DNA of 64,000 nt from Pontibacter burrus. Its GTDB lineage: Bacteria > Bacteroidota > Bacteroidia > Cytophagales > Hymenobacteraceae. Made by a program: the position numbers and the translations under genes. Below are positions 17,362-26,584 of the stretch, one piece after another (positions within the stretch are counted from its first letter, which is position 1; every line of letters starts with the position of its first letter). The stretch lies in NCBI RefSeq assembly GCF_010686685.1, contig NZ_JAAGWD010000001.1:496001-560000 (forward strand). The letters run 5' to 3'. The notes beneath the pieces were generated by a model. It saw nothing but the letters and a program-made list of their open reading frames with translations. It was not told the origin of the DNA and searched no databases.

Positions 17362-17937
17362 GAATTGTACCGTTGGGGCTTGCTGTGAGCCTGCGTCCGC
17401 TTCAAAATAGCCTTTCTTTTCAAAATCGAACCAGCCGGCTATGATGTTACGCGGGAACGAGCGGATATAAGAGTTATAGTCCTGCACAGTCTCGTTAAAC
17501 TTGCGACGCTCTACTGCAATGCGGTTTTCGGTGCCTTCCAGCTGTGCCTGTAGTTCCAGGAAGTTCTGGTTGGCTTTCAGTTCCGGGTATCTTTCTACAG
17601 AAACAAGAAGGCGGCTAAGTGCGCCGGATAGTTCGCCCTGCGCCTGCTGAAAGCGTTGGATGTTTTCTGGTGTCAGGTTGTCCGGGCTGATGTTTACGCT
17701 GGTAGCTTTGGCGCGCGCCTCAATTACCCTAGTAAGTGTTTCCTGCTCAAAGTTGGCTGCTCCCTTTACTGTATTCACTAAGTTCGGGATCAGGTCGGCA
17801 CGGCGTTGGTAGGCGTTCTGCACGTTGGCCCAGGCGGCCTCTACGTTCTCGTCTTTAGCCACCATGTCGTTATATCCGCACGACGACTGCGAAGCCAGAA
17901 CTACAAATCCGATCAGATAAAATAATAGTCTTTTCAT
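17359..17937 (-). CDS. lemA: LemA family lipoprotein
   Basis: LemA proteins are membrane-attached helical proteins of unknown biochemical role, often encoded with TPM proteins. The 192-residue product has a lipoprotein signal with lipobox QSSC (Cys20), then the family core: NVEAAWANVQNAYQRRADLI (~33-52), PNLVNTVKGAA, and a C-terminal stretch ending in YNSYIRSFP and NIIAGWFDF. Long amphipathic helices cover residues 30-150. It is the first gene of a three-gene operon. Most LemA proteins have an N-terminal transmembrane anchor; here the lipobox indicates a lipid anchor. Confidence 0.93.
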   Translation of the reverse strand: MKRLLFYLIGFVVLASQSSCGYNDMVAKDENVEAAWANVQNAYQRRADLIPNLVNTVKGAANFEQETLTRVIEARAKATSVNISPDNLTPENIQRFQQAQGELSGALSRLLVSVERYPELKANQNFLELQAQLEGTENRIAVERRKFNETVQDYNSYIRSFPRNIIAGWFDFEKKGYFEADAGSQQAPTVQF

Positions 17938-18232
17938 AAGTTTAAGTTAGGTATTTGGTATACGTTATAGTTGTGCCTGCAAGGCGTTATCAGTACGAAT
18001 TTATGAAACCATCGTTTTAAAGGTAACCCATAATATTCATAAATGTTAATATAAATGCCTGATAATGCCTTGCAGGAACTATAGTTAATTGTCTGTCAGC
18101 TATAAAGCAGAACCTCCAATATTGTTGGTGCAGGCGCTATAGTATTATACTATAGCCATAACTATACTTATGGCGGGAAGCCGATCTGAGATCAGCAGAA
18201 AATAAAAGAGTGGAGGTAAACTATAGCAGTTG

Positions 18233-18892
18233 CTACAGAAAGGTAAGGTCGTTAAGTTGGTCTAGCATCCAGCCGGTAAGGCTGTAGCGGGGGCGGGTGG
18301 CAGCAAGTACCTCGTGTGGGATCAGGTCAGCGCGGAAGCAGGCCAGGCGGCCGGCAATTGGTAGTATGTCAACTTGTTTTTCGGAACCGTCGGGTTGCGG
18401 TAAGTATAAGCGCAGTTCACCGCCATGTGCTGGCAGCCAGTTTTCGTTTAAGTAGCAGATAAAGGAGAGGCGTCGGTGGTCGTTTTCTTTGAACTGGTCT
18501 ACGTGGCGTTGATAAACAGTTCCGGGTGGGTATAATGTAAAATGGAACTCGTAGTCTTTCAGGCCCAGAAAACAGGTGCGGTTCAGGTAGAGCATTATTT
18601 CGTCCATGTGGTCGAGAAATGCTTGTGTGGGTGGGAGCGTTTCAGTTGGTTCTATCCAGCGGATATAATCGCCGCGTACCTGCTTGTCTACTGTAAACTG
18701 ATTGGAGGTGCCAATTCCGGCTTTTTTAAAGGTGCCGAGTTCCTTGTGGTGAGTGAGCACGCCGAGGAGGCTGTGTACTTCGTTCGGGTCCAGGAAATTG
18801 TCAACTATAGCATATCCATTATCTGATAACTGGTCGGCGATATGCTCGAATTTCTCCAGCAGTTTTTCTTCTTCCTGCTTGTGTATTGTCAT
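18233..18892 (-). CDS. 2OG-Fe(II) oxygenase, prolyl-4-hydroxylase type
   Basis: The 219-residue protein has the double-stranded beta-helix signatures of Fe(II)/2-oxoglutarate oxygenases: an HxD motif in RHVDQF, a distal histidine in PHEVLAATRPRYSLTGW, and the arginine (RYSLTGW) that binds 2-oxoglutarate. ELRLYLP and LSFICYLNENW fit the core strands. The target is unknown; relatives hydroxylate prolyl residues of proteins or small molecules. It is monocistronic, on the minus strand, with 231 bases to the divergent S9 peptidase gene. The 18000-18230 stretch downstream has three CTATAG palindromes and no gene. Confidence 0.88.
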   Translation of the reverse strand: MTIHKQEEEKLLEKFEHIADQLSDNGYAIVDNFLDPNEVHSLLGVLTHHKELGTFKKAGIGTSNQFTVDKQVRGDYIRWIEPTETLPPTQAFLDHMDEIMLYLNRTCFLGLKDYEFHFTLYPPGTVYQRHVDQFKENDHRRLSFICYLNENWLPAHGGELRLYLPQPDGSEKQVDILPIAGRLACFRADLIPHEVLAATRPRYSLTGWMLDQLNDLTFL

Positions 18893-19123
18893 ATAGTATA
18901 GGTTTAAGTTTCCTCTTTACGCTTTGTTTATAAAAAAAGCTGGCAAATGTAAGCACCGGAAGCTTTACCTGTACAGGTTAGGGGGCAGTAAATTTTTTAG
19001 CAGCAACTGAACCGTCCGCTGACGTATAAGCAGGTGTTGCGTGAGCCATCGTATGGCTATTTTTTTGTAACTTGTAAACCAATACGATTATTCAAATTAT
19101 AACCATACAGGCAAAAGATTCTT

Positions 19124-21319
19124 ATGAAAAAGACAACTGTATTATTACTGGCGGGCGGCCTGACGGCTGTGTCGGCATGTAAATCATCGCAAACCGAAAC
19201 CACACCTGTGAATACCGAAACTACTACGGAAGCTGCAGTAACTACTGAAGCGGCCTTAACTTACCCTGAAACTAAAAAAGTAGACCACGTTGACAACTAC
19301 CACGGCAAACAGGTAGCTGACCCTTACCGCTGGCTGGAAACGCACAATGATGAAGTTGACCAATGGATAAAAGCGCAGAACGAAGTAACACAGGAGTACC
19401 TGGGTGATATCGACTTCAGGGACAACATCAAAAACCGCCTGACGGAGATCTGGAATTACCCGAAATATGGTGCCCCTTTTAAAAAGGCTGGTAAATATTA
19501 CTTCTATAAAAACGATGGCTTGCAGAACCAGAGCGTATTGTATGTGCAGGAAACACTGGAGTCTGAGCCAAAAGTATTCTTCGATCCAAACAAGTTATCT
19601 TCAGACGGAACAGTAGCACTTACAGCTTTTGCCTTCTCTAAAGATGGCAAATATGTGGCAGTGGGTACCTCAAGCGGCGGCTCTGACTGGAACACCTACC
19701 AGGTAATGGACGCGGCTACCGGTAAAATGCTGGACGATAAACTAGAGTGGGTGAAATTCTCAGGCCCGAGCTGGTACAAAGATGGCTTCTTTTATAGCCG
19801 CTACGATGCCCCAACTGAAGGCAACAAACTGGCCAATAAGAACGAGTACCACAAAGTATACTACCACAAAATTGGCACGCCGCAAAGCCAGGATAAGCTA
19901 ATCTACGAAGACAAAGCACATGCCCTGCGCAACTTCTACGGCCAGACCACAGACGATGAACGCTTCCTGATTCTGAACGGATCGGAAGGTGCCAGCGGAG
20001 CCAACGCGCTGTACTACAAAGACCTGACGGATCCGAAATCAACTATAAAACCTATAGTTGACAACTTCGAGAGCGAGTACAATGTGATCGATAACTTTGG
20101 TGATAAGTTGCTGGTGCAAACCAACAAAAATGCACCGCGCTACCGCCTGGTGCTTATTGATCCGAAAAAACCACAGGAAGCTAACTGGAAAACTATAGTT
20201 CCGCAGTCGGATAACGTGATGCAGGGCGTATCTACGGTAGGTGGGCGCATTATAGCTACTTACATGAAAGATGCTACCAGCCAGGTTATAGTTTACGACC
20301 AGAACGGTAAGCAACTGAACACAGTAGAGCTGCCAACACTGGGTACCGTTAGCGGTTTTGCCGGCGACCAGAAAGAGAAAGAGACCTTCTTTACGTTTAC
20401 GTCTTTCACGTATCCGCCAACTATTTACCGCTACGATGTGCCAAGCAACAAAGTAACGCTGTTCCGCAAAACCGAAGTGAACGTAGATACCGACGCTTAC
20501 GAAACCAAGCAGGTGTTCTATACTTCGAAAGACGGTACCAAAGTGCCGATGTTTATCGTGCACAAAAAAGGCCTGAAACTGGATGGCACAAACCCAACTT
20601 ACCTGTACGCTTACGGTGGCTTTAACATCTCGATGACGCCTGGTTTTAGCATTGCCAATATGCTGTGGCTGGAGAACGGTGGCGTGTATGCCATGCCAAA
20701 CCTGCGCGGTGGTGGCGAGTACGGCGAAGACTGGCACAAAGCCGGCATGACGCCTAACAAGCAAAACGTATTCGATGACTTTATAGCTGCTGCCGAGTAC
20801 CTGATTAGTAACAAGTATACATCGTCAGAAAGACTGGCTGTGGCTGGTGGTTCTAATGGTGGTTTGCTGGTTGGTGCCTTTATGACACAGCGCCCTGAGC
20901 TGGCGAAAGTTGTCCTGCCTGCGGTAGGTGTGATGGATATGCTGCGCTTCCATAAGTTTACCATTGGTTGGGCGTGGGTTCCGGAGTATGGTTCATCAGA
21001 TGATGCGGCTCAGTTCGAGAACCTGTACAAATTCTCGCCGCTGCATAACATCAAGGAAGGTGTGAAATACCCTGCTACCATGGTTAAAACCGCAGACCAC
21101 GACGACCGTGTAGTGCCTGCGCACTCGTTCAAGTTCATTTCTGAGCTACAGGACAAAGGTGCTCCGGGTAATCCGTACTTAATTAGAGTAGATGTGCGTG
21201 CAGGCCACGGTGCTGGTAAGCCAACATCACTGGTAATTCAGGAGTGGGCTGATACGTACTCATTCATTTACAAGAACATGGGCGTAAACCCTTACGAAGG
21301 CGAAGCTCAGAATAAATAA
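19124..21319 (+). CDS. S9 family prolyl oligopeptidase, lipoprotein
   Basis: This 731-residue serine peptidase cleaves short peptides after proline. A lipoprotein signal with lipobox SAC (Cys19) places it in the periplasm or outer membrane. An N-terminal seven-bladed beta-propeller domain (~50-460) is followed by an alpha/beta-hydrolase domain. The catalytic triad is visible: Ser577 in GGSNGG, Asp in DHDDRVVP near 660 and His in AGHGAGKP near 695. The conserved GGFNISMTP and NLRGGGEYGEDWH segments confirm the S9A group. Several CTATAG palindromes lie in the gene, each read in the ACT-ATA-GTT or similar frame. A terminator follows. Confidence 0.95.
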   Translation: MKKTTVLLLAGGLTAVSACKSSQTETTPVNTETTTEAAVTTEAALTYPETKKVDHVDNYHGKQVADPYRWLETHNDEVDQWIKAQNEVTQEYLGDIDFRDNIKNRLTEIWNYPKYGAPFKKAGKYYFYKNDGLQNQSVLYVQETLESEPKVFFDPNKLSSDGTVALTAFAFSKDGKYVAVGTSSGGSDWNTYQVMDAATGKMLDDKLEWVKFSGPSWYKDGFFYSRYDAPTEGNKLANKNEYHKVYYHKIGTPQSQDKLIYEDKAHALRNFYGQTTDDERFLILNGSEGASGANALYYKDLTDPKSTIKPIVDNFESEYNVIDNFGDKLLVQTNKNAPRYRLVLIDPKKPQEANWKTIVPQSDNVMQGVSTVGGRIIATYMKDATSQVIVYDQNGKQLNTVELPTLGTVSGFAGDQKEKETFFTFTSFTYPPTIYRYDVPSNKVTLFRKTEVNVDTDAYETKQVFYTSKDGTKVPMFIVHKKGLKLDGTNPTYLYAYGGFNISMTPGFSIANMLWLENGGVYAMPNLRGGGEYGEDWHKAGMTPNKQNVFDDFIAAAEYLISNKYTSSERLAVAGGSNGGLLVGAFMTQRPELAKVVLPAVGVMDMLRFHKFTIGWAWVPEYGSSDDAAQFENLYKFSPLHNIKEGVKYPATMVKTADHDDRVVPAHSFKFISELQDKGAPGNPYLIRVDVRAGHGAGKPTSLVIQEWADTYSFIYKNMGVNPYEGEAQNK

Positions 21320-21348
21320 ACAGGCAAAAAGATACCTTTCTGCTTTAG

Positions 21349-21383
21349 CCGCGCTATCTGCCACAGGTAGCGCGGTTTTTTTA
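21349..21383 (+). terminator. Terminator of the S9 peptidase gene
   Basis: CCGCGCTA (21349-21356) pairs with TAGCGCGG (21368-21375) and is followed by seven or more T, 30 bases after the stop codon. Confidence 0.92.
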
Positions 21384-21464
21384 TGCTGTGTTATGGTGTT
21401 GAGGCATAGGATATTCCTTATATTTAAAGAGGTATAACTTTAACAACTAAACAACATTTAATTT

Positions 21465-21926
21465 ATGGAAGCAGATCTTTACGCAGATTCACCAGCCCCG
21501 CAGGGCCTTAACCTTAACCTGGCATCGGAAGATTTCCTGAAAAACACCGCTAAGTGGGGTAAATTCCTGGCTATAGTTGGGTTTGTAGGTGTCGGATTTA
21601 TGGTATTAGTGGGTGTTTTTGCTGGTGCCACATTCGGCACGGCCATGTCGCAGTTTGGTGGCGGTGCAGCCGGAGGTGCCTTTTTTACATTCTTTTACCT
21701 GCTGTTTGCAGCACTTTATTTCTTCCCGGTGCTGTACCTGTACAGGTTCTCGGATAAGATGCAAGATGGGTTAAGAATGCAGAATGAGGAACTGGTAACG
21801 GAGTCCTTCAGAAACCTGAAATCACTCTTCAAGTTTATGGGCATTTTAACTATAGTTATCATCGGCTTTTATGGGTTAGCCATCATATTCATGTCTATCG
21901 GTGCCGGACTCGGTGCTATGATGTAA
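21465..21926 (+). CDS. Small membrane protein, DUF5362-like
   Basis: The 153-residue protein has three to four hydrophobic segments (~34-55, ~72-92, ~120-150) around a polar loop FSDKMQDGLRMQNEELVTES. This layout matches the DUF5362 family of small Bacteroidota integral membrane proteins of unknown function; the assignment rests on overall pattern and is moderate. A TAACTTTA sequence (21434-21441), one mismatch from the -7 consensus, lies 20-30 bases before the start. It is monocistronic, with its own terminator. Confidence 0.6.
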   Translation: MEADLYADSPAPQGLNLNLASEDFLKNTAKWGKFLAIVGFVGVGFMVLVGVFAGATFGTAMSQFGGGAAGGAFFTFFYLLFAALYFFPVLYLYRFSDKMQDGLRMQNEELVTESFRNLKSLFKFMGILTIVIIGFYGLAIIFMSIGAGLGAMM

Positions 21927-21946
21927 ACTATAGTTTAAGCAACTAT

Positions 21947-21984
21947 AAAAGAGCACAACTGGTAACGGTTGTGCTCTTTTGTTT
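21947..21984 (+). terminator. Terminator of the DUF5362-like gene
   Basis: A 13-bp perfect stem (21947-21959 with 21968-21980) with an A run on the left and TTTTGTTTG on the right. Confidence 0.88.
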
Positions 21985-22028
21985 GTATAGTTGGCCTGTT
22001 GCCTAAGTCATAAAGTTTAAATCTTCCG

Positions 22029-22036
22029 TACATTTG
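22029..22036 (+). promoter_or_regulatory. TACATTTG -7 box that decides the thioesterase start
   Basis: TACATTTG matches the Bacteroidota -7 consensus TAnnTTTG exactly. Transcription would begin about 22040, so the in-frame TTG at 22034 lies inside the promoter and cannot be the start; the ATG at 22061 is the first usable codon. Confidence 0.7.
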
Positions 22037-22060
22037 CACACCACCAAACCACCGGAAGCT

Positions 22061-22816
22061 ATGAAATCGTACCCCGGCAGAAGTCAGTTTATAGCTCGTT
22101 CCAGCGAGATAGATTACCAGGGCAACGCTACAATGCCGGCGCTGGTAAGTTACATGCAGGAAGCTGCCTGGGAGAACACGCGCAGCATGGGCATCTCGAT
22201 GTACGAATTACTGGAGCGTGGGCTAACGTGGGTGCTGCAGCGCATGCGTGTAGAGATGTTCCGTTATCCCAAACACGGCGAAACTATAGTTGTGGAAACC
22301 TGGGCATCGGGCCGCGAACGTGTTTTTCTGCACCGCGATTTCAGGATCTATAGTTTGGAGAACGAATTGCTGGGACAGGCAACTAGTGTATGGCTGGTGA
22401 TGGATGTAGTGAAGCGCCAGTTGGTATCGGTGCCGGATTTCATATCTGAAATTGAGGTAGTGCCTAACCAGGAGCCGCTGTCTTTTGCCAAAGGGAAGCT
22501 GCCGCAACTACAGGAACCGCAGTTTAGAGAGCAAATGCCCGTACGCTGGCACGACATCGACCTGAACCGCCATGTTACCAACACCCGCTACCTGCAATGG
22601 ATACTCTATACGCTGCCAACCGAAGTGCTGGAGCAGCAGCTGCAGGAGCTGGACGTTATTTACAAAGCCGAAAGCCTGTTAGGAGATACCGTAATTTCAG
22701 AAGCTGGCACAGGAGACACAGAAACTATAGTTTTGCACAAACTCAGCAGCCAGCAAACCGGTAAAGAACTGGTACAAGCGAAGACTGTTTGGGAGTTAAA
22801 GAAGTTAGAAGGTTAG
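22061..22816 (+). CDS. Acyl-ACP thioesterase
   Basis: This enzyme releases fatty acids from acyl carrier protein. It has the tandem hot-dog architecture of the FatA/FatB-like bacterial family. The first half includes the QEAAWENTRSMG helix; the second has the conserved NRHVTNTRYLQW segment, whose Asn and His fit the catalytic site. The 251-residue length is normal. The start is ATG 22061, chosen from the -7 box at 22029; the longer TTG reading frame would begin inside the promoter. Two CTATAG sites lie in the gene (near 22283 and 22347). It is followed by a GNAT gene after a short repeat-rich stretch. Confidence 0.87.
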   Translation: MKSYPGRSQFIARSSEIDYQGNATMPALVSYMQEAAWENTRSMGISMYELLERGLTWVLQRMRVEMFRYPKHGETIVVETWASGRERVFLHRDFRIYSLENELLGQATSVWLVMDVVKRQLVSVPDFISEIEVVPNQEPLSFAKGKLPQLQEPQFREQMPVRWHDIDLNRHVTNTRYLQWILYTLPTEVLEQQLQELDVIYKAESLLGDTVISEAGTGDTETIVLHKLSSQQTGKELVQAKTVWELKKLEG

Positions 22817-22923
22817 AAAGTTTGGAAGTTAGAAAGTTAAGAATGTAGAGAGGCAATACGTTGCGTCTTTCTCACTAGGAGATTAACAATTTAACAATCA
22901 GCAATAAACAATTAACAATAAAC
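22801..22923 (+). repeat. Short direct and AT-rich repeats between thioesterase and GNAT genes
   Basis: AGAAAGTT/GAAGTTAGAA units (22801-22845) repeat imperfectly three to four times, beginning inside the last codons of the thioesterase gene. An AT-rich arm TAACAATTTAACAATC (22883 onwards) matches arms at 33239 and, inverted, near 17285. Confidence 0.5.
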
Positions 22924-23397
22924 GTGATACAGATACGAAAAGGGACTTTAGATGATCTGCCGCAGGTGCTGCAGCTGATACACGAGCTGGCAGCATATGA
23001 AAAAGCGCCTCAGGAAGTAACCAACACCCTGGAAGACATGCATTGGGATGGATTTGGTGAGCGCCCGATCTTCGAATTCTTTGTGGCTGAATCAACAGAG
23101 GATGGTATAGTTGGTATTGCACTATACTACATGGGCTACTCTACCTGGAAAGGCAAAATGCTTTACCTCGAAGACCTGATCGTGACGGAGCGCCTGCGCC
23201 GTAGTGGAATCGGGAAAAAACTATTTGATGCCGTGGCCGCCGAAGCCAAACGTGTAAATGCCAAACGCTTCAGGTGGCAGGTGCTGGAGTGGAACGAGCC
23301 AGCTATCGCTTTCTACAAAAAAATAGGAGCCGAGCTGGACGGCGAATGGCTAAACTGCACCATGACCGAACAACAGATAATGGATTATACTGCCTGA
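22924..23397 (+). CDS. GNAT family acetyltransferase, SSAT-like
   Basis: The 157-residue protein transfers an acetyl group from acetyl-CoA to an amine. The acetyl-CoA-binding loop RRSGIGKKLF (near 100-110) and the preceding LYLEDLIVTE strand match the spermidine/diamine N-acetyltransferase branch (SSAT-like). Its substrate in this organism is unknown. The start is GTG 22924; no in-frame ATG precedes the conserved first beta strand (IQIRKGT), so the GTG is needed. A strong bidirectional terminator follows the stop codon. Confidence 0.85.
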   Translation: MIQIRKGTLDDLPQVLQLIHELAAYEKAPQEVTNTLEDMHWDGFGERPIFEFFVAESTEDGIVGIALYYMGYSTWKGKMLYLEDLIVTERLRRSGIGKKLFDAVAAEAKRVNAKRFRWQVLEWNEPAIAFYKKIGAELDGEWLNCTMTEQQIMDYTA

Positions 23398-23410
23398 TCA
23401 GATCATTAAA

Positions 23411-23460
23411 CAAAAGCCTTCGCTATACCTGTTTCCGGGTATAGCGAAGGCTTTTGTTTT
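23411..23460. terminator. Bidirectional terminator, 19-bp stem
   Basis: CAAAAGCCTTCGCTATACC (23411-23429) pairs perfectly with 23438-23456, with an A run on one side and TTTG on the other. It serves both the GNAT gene and the convergent DUF4286 gene. Confidence 0.9.
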
Positions 23461-23473
23461 GGTTTAATTGAGC

Positions 23474-23806
23474 TTATTCCTGTTCTTTACGCTCTACGTT
23501 TACACCAACTACTTCCAGCATCGTTCTGAAAGAAGCATACTGGCCCGCATAGCGCTCATGCAGCTTTTGCTGCAGTGCCGGCGAATGGTCCCGCTGATAC
23601 TCCATCAGGTCTTCTACGTTGCGGCAGGTGTACTGAACAGCATAAGTGGTGCCGCCTGTGTCTTCTGTTTCAACAACACGGCAGATCTGGTTCCCCAGAA
23701 AAAAGCCGGTCTGCATCACTTCCGGGATGTGCACTTCCTGCATCCACTGCAGCCAGTCTGCGGCCACAGTATTATCTATACTTACGGTTACGTTATACAA
23801 TATCAT
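23474..23806 (-). CDS. DUF4286 family protein
   Basis: This 110-residue protein fits DUF4286, a small Bacteroidota family with a ferredoxin-like alpha/beta-barrel fold resembling antibiotic-biosynthesis monooxygenases; function unknown. Identifying features are MILYNVTVSID at the start, WLQWMQEVHIPEVMQTG and YRHERYAGQYA-like elements. I start at ATG 23806; the longer frame would need a TTG at 23812. The gene is convergent with the GNAT gene, sharing a terminator. Confidence 0.75.
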   Translation of the reverse strand: MILYNVTVSIDNTVAADWLQWMQEVHIPEVMQTGFFLGNQICRVVETEDTGGTTYAVQYTCRNVEDLMEYQRDHSPALQQKLHERYAGQYASFRTMLEVVGVNVERKEQE

Positions 23807-23958
23807 ACTCAAAAGTACTAAATAGGTACTGGTTATTAAAGCTGCCGCTAAAATTGTGCAGCTGGGGCAGTGCCTTGCCTCATAAAACTATACTACCCTT
23901 CAGATAACTACAAAAATTCCTTGTTCGCGTATAGTTTATATAAAAACTTAATAAAGGT

Positions 23959-24462
23959 ATGAAAAAAGTGTTTGTAGCCGGTTTGCTGCTGGCCGGTTTG
24001 GGTTTTAGCCTGCCTTCATTTGCCACAGTGGTAACGCCTGTGCCCCAAACTATAGTTGCAGCAAATGAGAACCCTGTTGAGGCGAAGTATCATAAGATTA
24101 TGGAAAACTACGCCAATGGTTTAAAAGCTGCTTTTGCCGAGAAAGACGACAAGAAAACCATTGCCATGGTGAACAAACTGAACGATGAAATGATAGCCGG
24201 CATGGAAAAGATAAAGCCTGAACTGGAGCGCTGGATAAAAGGTATGTCGGAAGCAGAGAAAGAAGCCTTTGGAAAACGAGCCGAAAGCAAACCCTATCTC
24301 AAAGCCATCTTTACCATTATGTTCGACCCCGAAATAGGCAAACGCATAGAAGAGAACCCCGAACTTAAACGCGTGCTGGAAGAAGGCAACCAACGCATGA
24401 AAAACTTAGGTTTTGATGAGGAAGAGGATGACAGTAACTATGATGACGGTGACACCAATTAA
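23959..24462 (+). CDS. Secreted acidic helical protein, unknown
   Basis: The 167-residue product has a signal peptide (1-22, ending FAT). The mature part is mainly helical and charged, with a C terminus that is almost only acidic residues (DEEEDDSNYDDGD). A CTATAG palindrome encodes TIV at residues ~31-33. No family is recognised. It is convergent with the next gene, with only 24 bases between stop codons, which include the palindrome AAACTATAGTTT (24469-24480). Confidence 0.55.
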   Translation: MKKVFVAGLLLAGLGFSLPSFATVVTPVPQTIVAANENPVEAKYHKIMENYANGLKAAFAEKDDKKTIAMVNKLNDEMIAGMEKIKPELERWIKGMSEAEKEAFGKRAESKPYLKAIFTIMFDPEIGKRIEENPELKRVLEEGNQRMKNLGFDEEEDDSNYDDGDTN

Positions 24463-24486
24463 ACTATAAACTATAGTTTCGCTGCT

Positions 24487-25017
24487 TTATTTGCATATCC
24501 AGTTGCCGTCTGTATCGTGGTAAATAGCCTCCGGGAGTGTGCGCTCATACGAAACTGTAATAGGTGCTTCGCCGGTTGTGGGCTGTAGTTGCATCGGCCC
24601 CTCCTGCAGCTGCAAAAATACGCGCCCATTCTTATCGCCAATTGCTTTTAAAGTGCCATAGTTGTTTCGGAGTTTATAGCTGTTGTAAGTACTAAGGCCA
24701 GTTGCGGTCAGGTCTTTTACGGCAAACTTACGCAAAGCCGGCTTTCTTCCATGGCTATCGAGTGTGGTCAGGCATTCGATTTTACCGCCTATCCAAAGTT
24801 TTTCGCCCAGGCACTCTGATGTTTCCACTATCAGGTCAAAATAAGCTTCATCGGTTGGTACAGTTAGGGCAGCCAGTGTTACAGGGGCAGGTGGAGGGCT
24901 GGGTGGTACAGTACGCATCTGCTTCTGTGGCTCCTGGGGTTGCGATGTATAAAGCACAAAAGCCAGCAGGAGTAAAGAAGATATATCCGAGATTCTGGAT
25001 ATAAGATGCTTCTTCAT
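24487..25017 (-). CDS. Hypothetical protein with N-terminal membrane anchor
   Basis: The 176-residue product has a single N-terminal hydrophobic segment (~12-23) that could be a signal anchor, then a proline-rich linker (VPPSPPPAPV), and a soluble domain with beta-strand character and two cysteine pairs at most. I recognise no family. The short proline linker followed by a small domain is typical of periplasmic proteins held by one helix. Function unknown. It is convergent with the acidic secreted gene. Confidence 0.5.
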   Translation of the reverse strand: MKKHLISRISDISSLLLLAFVLYTSQPQEPQKQMRTVPPSPPPAPVTLAALTVPTDEAYFDLIVETSECLGEKLWIGGKIECLTTLDSHGRKPALRKFAVKDLTATGLSTYNSYKLRNNYGTLKAIGDKNGRVFLQLQEGPMQLQPTTGEAPITVSYERTLPEAIYHDTDGNWICK

Positions 25018-25178
25018 AACCAGGTATAACTTTACAATGAGTACTATAAATCTATACTTGGCAAGCGCTTATTTAGTTGTACTGAAAATGTGGTTTAAAA
25101 CTATAGTTTGATTTGTAAAACTTTGGTAAGTAGTAAGTTGTGGTTGCTTTAATTGATAGGTTTTAAATATAACGAAAG

Positions 25179-26420
25179 CTATAGTTGCTCCATGTAGTCC
25201 AGGTCTTTGCCGTAGGTTTCCTCTAACGTTGCAATTGCATAAACTGCAACTAAAACAGAAACAACAGCCAGTACCAGCGCGCCGGGCACCAGGCCGATGC
25301 CGTCTTTTAATACAGTAAAGGCCAGGGTAAGCGGCACTACAGCCCCACGCACAAAGTTAGGTACCGTAGTGGTAACAGTTGCCCTAATGTTGGTGCCAAA
25401 CTGCTCTGCAGCTATAGTTACAAACACAGCCCAGTACCCACTCGCAAAACCAAGTGCCACACATAAGATATAAAAGCCGTTCAGTGAGATGTTTTCGCTG
25501 ATCAGGTAAATGCCCACAATAACTGCCAGTAACAGCATAAATGCCAGCACAACGTTGCGCCTGCTCCGGAACTGCTGGCTCAGGTAGCCGCTGGCAAAAT
25601 CTCCGAAAACCAGCCCCAGGTAACAGAAAGATACAGCCCTCGCTGCCGAAACAGTTCCGTCAACATTAAGTACCTGCCCGAACTCCGGTGAGAAAGTGAT
25701 CAGAATACCAACAACGTACCAGATCGGCACACCGATCAGAATGCATTTAAGATATTTTGTAAAGCGCCGGACATTCGTAAACAGGCTCAGGAAGTTTCCA
25801 CGTGTAACATGTGTCTCCTTCAGATTCTTAAACATCCCAGACTCGTATATGCCCACCCGCAGAAACAAAAGCAGCATGCCTAAGCCGCCGCCAATAAAAT
25901 AAGCTGTGCGCCAGCCAAAGTATTCGCCAATCACGCCAGCCAGTATCGCCCCGGATATGCCTATAGTTGCTACTACCATTGTGCCATAACCGCGCTTCTC
26001 TTTCGGCAACACCTCCGACACAAGTGTAATACCGGCACCTAACTCACCTGCCAAGCCCACGCCAGCTATGAACCGCAGAACAGCATAAGTGCTTATATCG
26101 GTAACAAAACCATTCAGGATGTTGGCTATAGAGTACAGAAAGATAGAGCCGAACAATACGGATAACCTACCGCGCTTATCGCCCAAAATACCCCAGCCAA
26201 TGCCACCCAGCAGCATACCGGCCATCTGCATATTCAGTAATAGCACGCCCTGTTCCAGTAACATTGCCTGACTTGTTACGCCCAGGTCCTGCAGGCTGGG
26301 TATGCGCACAATACTGAACAGTACCAAGTCGTAAATGTCCACGAAATAGCCCAGGGCAGCTACAATAACGGCAGCATTCATCAGGTAATGTTTGGCGGGA
26401 GCAGGCGATGTAACAGACAT
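25179..26420 (-). CDS. MFS transporter
   Basis: The 413-residue protein has about twelve transmembrane helices. The loop 2-3 motif of the major facilitator superfamily appears as GWGILGDKRGR near residues 75-85, and GAGVGLAGELGAGI-like and GFASGYWAVFVTIAAEQFGT segments resemble the metabolite:H+ symporter/sugar-porter-like branches, so a small organic acid or sugar is likely, but the substrate cannot be told from sequence. The start is ATG 26420; the longer reading begins with TTG. It is monocistronic and divergent from the DUF3052/YdeI gene. Confidence 0.88.
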   Translation of the reverse strand: MSVTSPAPAKHYLMNAAVIVAALGYFVDIYDLVLFSIVRIPSLQDLGVTSQAMLLEQGVLLLNMQMAGMLLGGIGWGILGDKRGRLSVLFGSIFLYSIANILNGFVTDISTYAVLRFIAGVGLAGELGAGITLVSEVLPKEKRGYGTMVVATIGISGAILAGVIGEYFGWRTAYFIGGGLGMLLLFLRVGIYESGMFKNLKETHVTRGNFLSLFTNVRRFTKYLKCILIGVPIWYVVGILITFSPEFGQVLNVDGTVSAARAVSFCYLGLVFGDFASGYLSQQFRSRRNVVLAFMLLLAVIVGIYLISENISLNGFYILCVALGFASGYWAVFVTIAAEQFGTNIRATVTTTVPNFVRGAVVPLTLAFTVLKDGIGLVPGALVLAVVSVLVAVYAIATLEETYGKDLDYMEQL

Positions 26421-26584
26421 AGCTTCAGGAGTATAGTTGCTACTAAATATAAGGGGTGGGTTCGTAAAGTGCAATGGGTTGTTGAAAAAACCAAAACTAT
26501 AGTTTATATCCGCTACCGTTATGCTTTTTGTAGATTAAGCTTTAGTTTAGGGCTGGATTTTGAAGACGGAAACAACTATAAGCT

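Noticed and set aside
20039..20764. 241-codon open frame opposite the S9 peptidase gene
   Set aside because: Antisense shadow of a gene with a full catalytic triad in the other frame.
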